Source: Pavlovales sp. CCMP2436
Taxonomy: Eukaryota; Haptophyta; Pavlovophyceae; Pavlovales
Reading direction: 5' to 3'
Assembly (NCBI GenBank): GCA_026770615.1
Contig: MU631331.1
Coordinates: forward strand, 51,302-61,535
DNA: 10,234 nucleotides
This document shows, one piece after another, positions 6,347 to 10,234 of this stretch. The notes below the pieces were generated by a model. That model ran no database searches and was not told where the DNA came from. It was given only the letters and a program-made list of their open reading frames with translations. Made by a program: the position numbers and the translations under genes. Within the stretch, counting starts at the first letter, position 1; every line of letters begins with the position of its first letter.

Positions 6347-8317
6347 TCACTCGGACGCCAGGAGCACCCAGTCCTCCTCGTCCCCGTCCTCCCCGCCCGC
6401 AGCGGCGCCCTCGTCGAGGTGGTCATAGTCGGCGTCGTGCAACTCGACGTCGCTCCAGCTTGCACCAGCCTCGCTCCCGGCGCGGCGGCGGCGCGCGGCG
6501 GCGACGCCAAAGTCGCCGACGCAGGCGGGGCGGCAGCGCGCGCCGTCGGCTGCGAGCGCGCCCTCGTCGTCGTCGCCGTCGCCGTCAGCGTCTTGCAGCG
6601 CGCAGGCGAGCTGCGCGCGCGCCTCGAGGAGCATCGCCCCGCCCACGCGGCAGACCGCGCGCCCGAGCGTCCTGCGCCTGCGGTGCGTGCGCAGCTGCAG
6701 GAAGCCGGTGTCCACCATATCGCGGGCGCTGCGTCCAACCCAGCGATCCTCGTAGCTGCAGTGCGAGTAGGCGCGGCGCGTGAAGCGGCCCAGGTGGCGT
6801 AGCGGGGCCACCTCGTCCGTGGGAACATCGGCGCAGCTGTCACCGCCGTCCGCCGCCCCGCGCTCCACCGCGGCGGCCAAACGGTGCTTCTCGAAGACGC
6901 GGCCCGCGCCGAGCACGCCGCCCGTCAGCGTGTACCGCACGGTCGTTGGCGTGGCGCCGGGCGGCAGCCGCGGCGCGCGCGCCCCCGCCGCCGACGCCGC
7001 CCGCTCCACGGTCCGTGCGCCGTACGCGCCGACGCGCAGCGCTGGCCTGTCGCCGTGCCACTCCAGCGGCTCGAAGCGCAGGAAGCGCAGCCGCGCGCCG
7101 CCGAGCTCGAGCGTGTGCGCCATCTCGCCCGTGCCGTCGGTGTTGGCGCAGAACTCACCGAGCGGCAGCCACGCGCGCCCGCCGGCCATGCGCCCGTGCA
7201 GCCGGAAGCGCGTCGTCCACCGCTCGCTCGGCCGCGCGAAGCAGGGGCTGAAGCCGCGCAGATCGCGCGGCAGCGCCGACCAGCCGCCCCACGCCGCGAG
7301 CGCGCCGTTGTAGCGCATGTGGCCCGGGAAGGAGACGACATTGGGGAACTGCCCGCGCGTGCTCACGTGCGTGACGAGGCAGTCCGCGCCGAGATCGACC
7401 TGCACGTGGCCGCACGGCCCGCCGGCGCACTCCCGGGCCGACGGCGGCGTCCACGCAAAGTTGGGATGGTCGCGGGCCGCCGAGACAGTCGCGTGGCGCA
7501 CGCCGCGGGACAGCCGCGGGCCGCGGCGCGACTGCACGCCCGCGTCGCTGCTGCCGATGATTTGCACGGCGCGGTGCTCGAGCAGCGAGCTGCCGGCCTT
7601 GACGCCGCGCGGCGGTTCGCTCGGCGCCTCGTACAGGAGCGGCAGGCGGTGCAGCAGCTTGCCCGAGCGCGAGGGCGCCAGCAGCCGCGCCCACTCCTCG
7701 GGCGAGGTGGCGATCGCGTCGGGGTGCTGGCCGGGCGCGCAGCCGAAGATCTTGCCCGCCGCAGCCGCGAGGAGCCGCCGGCGTAGTGGCGCGTCGGACG
7801 GGCCGATGGGCACGAGCATGCCCACGACCGGTAGTTCGTGCATGAGCTGGACATTGCGGCGCGCACCGGCGACGCCCCTCCCATGGCGCACTGCGGCGGC
7901 CATGTGCGTGGCGTCTAGGCCGAGCTGCTCGAGCGCCTCCCAGCGCCGGCGCTTGTTGAGGCTGCAGGCCGCGCCAAGCCCGTACTGAACCTCGGCCGCG
8001 GTCACGAAGCGCGCGCCGTCGACGGCCACCGCGTCGTCCTCGAGCGTCAGCGGCTCGCACCCGTTTGTATCGGCGCGCGCGGTGGCACCACACATGCCGG
8101 CGAAGCGGTGTGCCGGGTCGTAGAGGCGCATGCGCCGCGTGTGCAGCACGGTGCAGTGCGGGTTGGGGTTGAGCCAGTTGTCATCATCCCAGCCGCCATC
8201 ATCCTCCCAGGCGGCGGTGGGCTGGGGCCGGTCCGTCTCGCTCGTCGTGTCGCTCGTCGTGTCGCTCGTCGTGTCAAGCTTCGACGTGCCCATCGTCCGC
8301 AAAGTCAAAGTGGCCAT
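6347..8317 (-). CDS. Discoidin (F5/8 type C) domain protein, intronless, probably host
   Basis: The frame encodes 656 residues with strong GC third-position bias. About residues 250-434 match the discoidin fold pattern: AVQIIGSSD (250-258), FAWTPPS (287-293), VQVDLG (305-310), VTHVSTRGQ (315-323), WTTRFRLHG (367-375), and the diagnostic C-terminal strands RFEPLEWHGDRPALRVGAYG (414-433). Such domains bind sugars or lipids. An extra segment rich in Trp and Gly (about 330-360) sits inside the domain. There is no signal peptide, unusual for this mostly extracellular domain class, so the protein may act inside the cell or the N-terminus may be incomplete. Residues 15-26 are three DTTS repeats, residues 38-48 are Asp/Trp-rich, and the C-terminus is strongly acidic (GGEDGDEEDW). 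The second half (about 460-610) has several Cys and Arg clusters of unknown role. ATG 8317 is the first Met; the Met at 8293 is an alternative. No partner gene is adjacent. Confidence 0.7.
   Translation of the reverse strand: MATLTLRTMGTSKLDTTSDTTSDTTSETDRPQPTAAWEDDGGWDDDNWLNPNPHCTVLHTRRMRLYDPAHRFAGMCGATARADTNGCEPLTLEDDAVAVDGARFVTAAEVQYGLGAACSLNKRRRWEALEQLGLDATHMAAAVRHGRGVAGARRNVQLMHELPVVGMLVPIGPSDAPLRRRLLAAAAGKIFGCAPGQHPDAIATSPEEWARLLAPSRSGKLLHRLPLLYEAPSEPPRGVKAGSSLLEHRAVQIIGSSDAGVQSRRGPRLSRGVRHATVSAARDHPNFAWTPPSARECAGGPCGHVQVDLGADCLVTHVSTRGQFPNVVSFPGHMRYNGALAAWGGWSALPRDLRGFSPCFARPSERWTTRFRLHGRMAGGRAWLPLGEFCANTDGTGEMAHTLELGGARLRFLRFEPLEWHGDRPALRVGAYGARTVERAASAAGARAPRLPPGATPTTVRYTLTGGVLGAGRVFEKHRLAAAVERGAADGGDSCADVPTDEVAPLRHLGRFTRRAYSHCSYEDRWVGRSARDMVDTGFLQLRTHRRRRTLGRAVCRVGGAMLLEARAQLACALQDADGDGDDDEGALAADGARCRPACVGDFGVAAARRRRAGSEAGASWSDVELHDADYDHLDEGAAAGGEDGDEEDWVLLASE
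8238..8273. repeat. 12-bp tandem repeat, three copies, in the discoidin gene
   Basis: TCGCTCGTCGTG is repeated three times without change. On the minus strand it encodes the three DTTS repeats near the N-terminus of the discoidin protein. Multiples of 12 keep the frame, so copy number could vary between strains. Confidence 0.85.
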
Positions 8318-8571
8318 CGTGTCCTTGCCCGGCCGCTGAGATTGCCACCGTCCTTGTCCCGTCCTTGTCCGCGACCAGCGAACTGGTCAACCGACAACTT
8401 GTAACTGCCAATCTATTTCCGGCGCGCCGAGATCCCGGGTCCCGCCCGGGGTACCACCCCAGGCCACGCCGATCTGAAGAGCCAGAGGTTGAAACTCACA
8501 ACATTTGCATCGGTGATTAAGAGTGGGAGTGTGAATAAGTTGACCAGACATAAAAGTAATCTCTGCTTCTT

Positions 8572-8712
8572 GAGTGATCTGAACTCTAGAGGAACTGAGA
8601 TCACTCGTCCTAGAGTGATCTCTAGTCCTAGACGCCCCCCCCGCAAATCCGGGTGAGTGGAAGCAGCTAGATCACTCAGAATGCGTTTGGGCACCCAGCG
8701 GCCGAGTGATCT
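8572..8712. repeat. Cluster of GAGTGATCT 9-mers in alternating orientation
   Basis: Exact copies occur at 8572-8580 (+), 8598-8606 (-), 8613-8621 (+), 8669-8677 (-) and 8704-8712 (+). Neighbouring copies pair: 8572-8580 with 8598-8606, and the overlapping GAGATCACT (8597-8605) with AGTGATCTC (8614-8622). Two further copies lie at 9362-9370 (-) and 9378-9386 (+). Seven copies in about 815 bp is far above chance for a 9-mer. Confidence 0.8.
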
Positions 8713-8729
8713 TTATCCAGCCAAAGAGA

Positions 8730-9085
8730 GCTACATCCGATTCCAAGTTTTTAGACAGGATCTGGATCTTCTTTCGAGAGATTCTAAGCGAATCCATTTT
8801 TTTGGGGGCCGGCTAGAATTTTATTCTTTCAGTTTCTTTTTAAGTGGTTGTACATCCACAGATGCATGCGAGCTTGTTGCGTCCAAGGCATTTTCCTTTG
8901 CCTTTTCCAATTTGCGGATCTACAACCACTTAAATAGAAACTGTCAGAAAGCGCCCCCCCCCCAAATATCGCGATGGATTTGACGCTTAGACTCTTTCGA
9001 AAGAACGGATTTGCCGCTTAGCAGGGCGCTTACTCTTTCGAAAGAAAATCCAGATCCGGTCTAAAAGCTTGGATTCGGCTGTAGC
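8730..9085. mobile_element. Foldback (MITE-like) element with long imperfect inverted repeats
   Basis: The outer 52 bp of the left arm (8730-8781, starting GCTACATCCGATTCCAAG) match the reverse complement of 9034-9085 with six mismatches. Similarity resumes inward: AGTTTC-TTTAAGTGGTTGTACATCC near 8830-8857 pairs with the arm starting at 8914 (GGATCTACAACCACTTAAA). The right arm carries an extra duplicated unit around the palindrome TCTTTCGAAAGA, which occurs at 8993-9004 and 9034-9045. The loop (about 8859-8913) has no gene. Length, lack of coding and foldback shape fit a MITE or foldback transposon. Target-site duplications are not evident. Confidence 0.7.
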
Positions 9086-9247
9086 AGATAGCACCAGCCA
9101 CATAGGCAATTCCCAAGAACCTAAAATCTCGCATATGTGGATCCCTGCTCTCTAGGTGGCTGTTTTTTTTTCTAAGAAAATCATGCATCTCAGTAATTGT
9201 TTCTCCGCCCCCCCCCTCCCCCCCATAATATGTTAAGATAATAAACC

Positions 9248-9317
9248 GATAACATGAAAGCCAACTCCCTCATCGCCTAGGGCGTTTGCGGGTGTGTTGA
9301 AGGGTCATACTAACTAA
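9248..9317 (+). repeat. Dispersed ~69-bp direct repeat, copy 2
   Basis: This is the second copy of the repeat at 6049-6118, same orientation, four substitutions. Sequence outside the unit is unrelated apart from a nearby CTAACC, so the ends are well defined. Confidence 0.75.
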
Positions 9318-9360
9318 TAAACTAACCAAATTACTAAATTTAAATATTAAGCGTCCATGT

Positions 9361-9387
9361 CAGATCACTCGGCGGCCGAGTGATCTG
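9361..9387. repeat. Perfect 12-bp stem hairpin carrying two GAGTGATCT motifs
   Basis: CAGATCACTCGG (9361-9372) pairs with CCGAGTGATCTG (9376-9387) around a 3-nt CGG spacer. Each arm contains one copy of the dispersed 9-mer. The same CCGAGTGATCT extension occurs at 8702-8712. Confidence 0.8.
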
Positions 9388-9534
9388 ATCTCTGGAGGTG
9401 CATTTGTTGAGTGAATGATCACTAACCAACCGTCACTCGAGTGGTATGTATCACTCGCGGATGATCACTATCTAGAGATCACTGTTCTGTCCGACAATTT
9501 CTTATTTGAAATTCTGAGAAAAGACCTAGACGCA

Positions 9535-9735
9535 GAATTTGACGGAAAAAACTTCGGTAGTTTATACTGGCATCTTATTTGGACTAGAAAGACAAGAACA
9601 GAGCCTTCGAAGTGATAGGGTGGTATTTCAGAATCTGAGTCAAAATACCACCCGTACTTCGGGGGCCATTTACTCGTCATTCCGATGGAAATCAGGGGCC
9701 GGGCCGCATTACCGAAGTTGTTCCCCGTCCAATTC
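9535..9735. mobile_element. Second foldback element, about 200 bp
   Basis: The outer arm 9535-9561 (GAATTTGACGG...CTTCGGTAGT) matches the reverse complement of 9708-9735 (ATTACCGAAG...CCAATTC) with a few mismatches and one gap. An inner perfect stem GGGTGGTATTT (9618-9628) pairs with AAATACCACCC (9643-9653), and the CTTCGAAGT/ACTTCGGGG flanks extend it. The stretches between outer and inner arms have diverged. This fits a degraded MITE-like element distinct in sequence from the one at 8730-9085. Confidence 0.6.
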
Positions 9736-10030
9736 AGCGGATTCACTCGCGAGAGTGACGTCATTATGAACCGATGGCGTTGAGAGACGCGGGTGGAATA
9801 AATAATAAAATAAGAGTATCTTCACAATTCATATCATAAGCTCAAAGTGAGTTTCGCTTAAATCCCCCTTTAGTTGTACTAGTTACTGTATGTTCACCTG
9901 CTTCTCAAGCAAATTCAGCTCGTAAAATCCCAAATAAAACGAACACGGCGCTGGCCACGTGCATCTACATTTCATCGCGGAACCACTTGGCGTGTCGTCG
10001 AATGCAGTATGTAGCCGCCTTCTCGGCATT

Positions 10031-10040
10031 CACTATATTC
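10031..10040 (+). promoter_or_regulatory. Possible TATA element of the right-edge gene
   Basis: CACTATATTC is the only TATA-like stretch in the roughly 100 bp before the GCCACCATG start at 10137, in DNA that is otherwise turning GC-rich. Placement is reasonable for a eukaryotic core promoter with a short 5' leader; this is inferred. Confidence 0.3.
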
Positions 10041-10100
10041 ATTTGACTTCCGTCCACCATCGCCGCCCCGCTCTCTCGCTCGCGCGGCCCGGTGGACTTG

Positions 10101-10120
10101 GCGCCCCCCTCGGGGGGCGC
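10101..10120. repeat. GC-rich inverted repeat before the signal-peptide gene
   Basis: GCGCCCCCC (10101-10109) and GGGGGGCGC (10112-10120) are perfect complements separated by TC, 16 bp upstream of the start at 10137. It would form a strong hairpin in a 5' leader; any regulatory role is unproven. Confidence 0.5.
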
Positions 10121-10136
10121 TGCCTGGTTCGCCACC

Positions 10137-10234
10137 ATGATGTTGCTCTTCGCCACCATGCTATTGCTTCTGTCACGTGCTGTGGCGGGCGCTGTTTCGC
10201 GCGGTGGCGAGCTGCACGCGGAGACGCCGCTCAA
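10137..10234 (+). CDS. 5' end of a secreted or membrane protein gene (signal peptide), cut by the window edge
   Basis: ATG 10137 lies in a perfect eukaryotic start context (GCCACCATG). The next codons give MMLLFATMLLLLSRAVAG, a classic secretory signal peptide: hydrophobic core, then Ala-Val-Ala before a Gly, a good signal-peptidase site. The frame stays open to the window end (33 codons). A second GCCACCATG at 10152-10160 starts the in-frame Met at position 8. The mature protein begins about Gly18 and is not long enough to identify. An opposing minus-strand open frame covers the same bases, but it is low-complexity; I prefer the plus strand. Confidence 0.5.
   Translation, partial: MMLLFATMLLLLSRAVAGAVSRGGELHAETPL

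Larger units (their letters stand above)
8318..9964. other. AT-richer, repeat-rich intergenic region without genes
   Basis: No frame here has coding character; the longest open frames (near 8657-8983 and 9468-9764) run across inverted repeats. The region contains two foldback elements, a perfect hairpin, the second 69-bp repeat copy, C-tracts at 8635-8642, 8954-8963 and 9208-9224, and repeated GAGTGATCT motifs. Its composition differs sharply from both flanks, which fits accumulated mobile-element debris. Confidence 0.65.

Noticed and set aside
6884..7988. Plus-strand and alternate minus-strand frames inside the discoidin gene
   Set aside because: They are Arg/Ala-rich shadows; only the 6347-8317 frame shows domain motifs.
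8572..9387. CRISPR array
   Set aside because: The repeats are only 9 bp, alternate in orientation and have irregular spacing, in a eukaryotic-type setting.
9468..9769. Open frames on both strands near 9470-9770
   Set aside because: They run through the foldback element at 9535-9735 and have no protein features.
9965..10234. Minus-strand frame of 89 codons open to the right edge
   Set aside because: It begins at the window edge without a Met, is low-complexity with a duplicated MVA(K/N) segment that is the complement of two GCCACCATG starts, and overlaps the better-supported plus-strand signal-peptide gene. It cannot be fully excluded.
1..10234. tRNA or rRNA genes
   Set aside because: I found no cloverleaf with a conserved T-loop and no recognisable rRNA segment by reading; a covariance-model scan would settle it.

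Overview
The window looks like nuclear DNA of a unicellular eukaryote, probably an alga or another protist. It carries a compact block of genes from a large eukaryotic DNA virus, next to host-type sequence. Three things support a eukaryotic setting: a discoidin (F5/8 type C) domain gene, foldback elements resembling MITEs, and a start codon in a perfect GCCACCATG context opening a secretory signal peptide. I cannot name the organism. A metagenomic contig of a GC-rich giant virus remains possible for the left half.

Region 1 (about 59-5475) is GC-rich and densely packed. It holds a DUF5871-like viral ssDNA-binding protein (+), an unrecognised Gln-tract protein with a possible winged helix (+), an unrecognised membrane-helix protein (+), a small coiled-coil/Ser-acidic-tail protein (-), a small basic protein (+), a double-jelly-roll major capsid protein (MCP, -), and an unrecognised membrane-anchored protein (-) ending 11 nt before the MCP start. 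The mix of a capsid gene with an ssDNA-binding gene, short spacers, opposed strands and no introns is typical of Nucleocytoviricota or related viruses. The block is damaged. The MCP has two reading-frame breaks, one inside a 57-bp tandem duplication; the ssDNA-binding gene probably has one near its N-terminus; the gene upstream of MCP has an in-frame TAG. All three frame breaks look like loss of one base from a short G/C run, so decay of an endogenous copy and base-calling error must be told apart.

Region 2 (5476-6346) is less GC-rich. I see no convincing gene there, only two 12-bp tandem duplications and the first copy of a 69-bp dispersed repeat.

Region 3 (6347-8317, -) is one intronless GC-rich gene for a 656-residue protein with a discoidin-like domain, probably a host gene.

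Region 4 (8318-9964) is AT-richer and non-coding. It holds the second 69-bp repeat copy, two foldback elements, a perfect hairpin, C-tracts, and seven exact copies of a 9-bp motif (GAGTGATCT) in both orientations. It looks like a mobile-element-rich intergenic region.

Region 5 (9965-10234) contains the probable 5' end of a secreted or membrane protein gene on the + strand, running off the right edge.

The viral genes would together supply a capsid shell (MCP), replication (ssDNA-binding protein) and small accessory or virion proteins. No integrase, polymerase, packaging ATPase or protease is visible, so this is only part of a virus.
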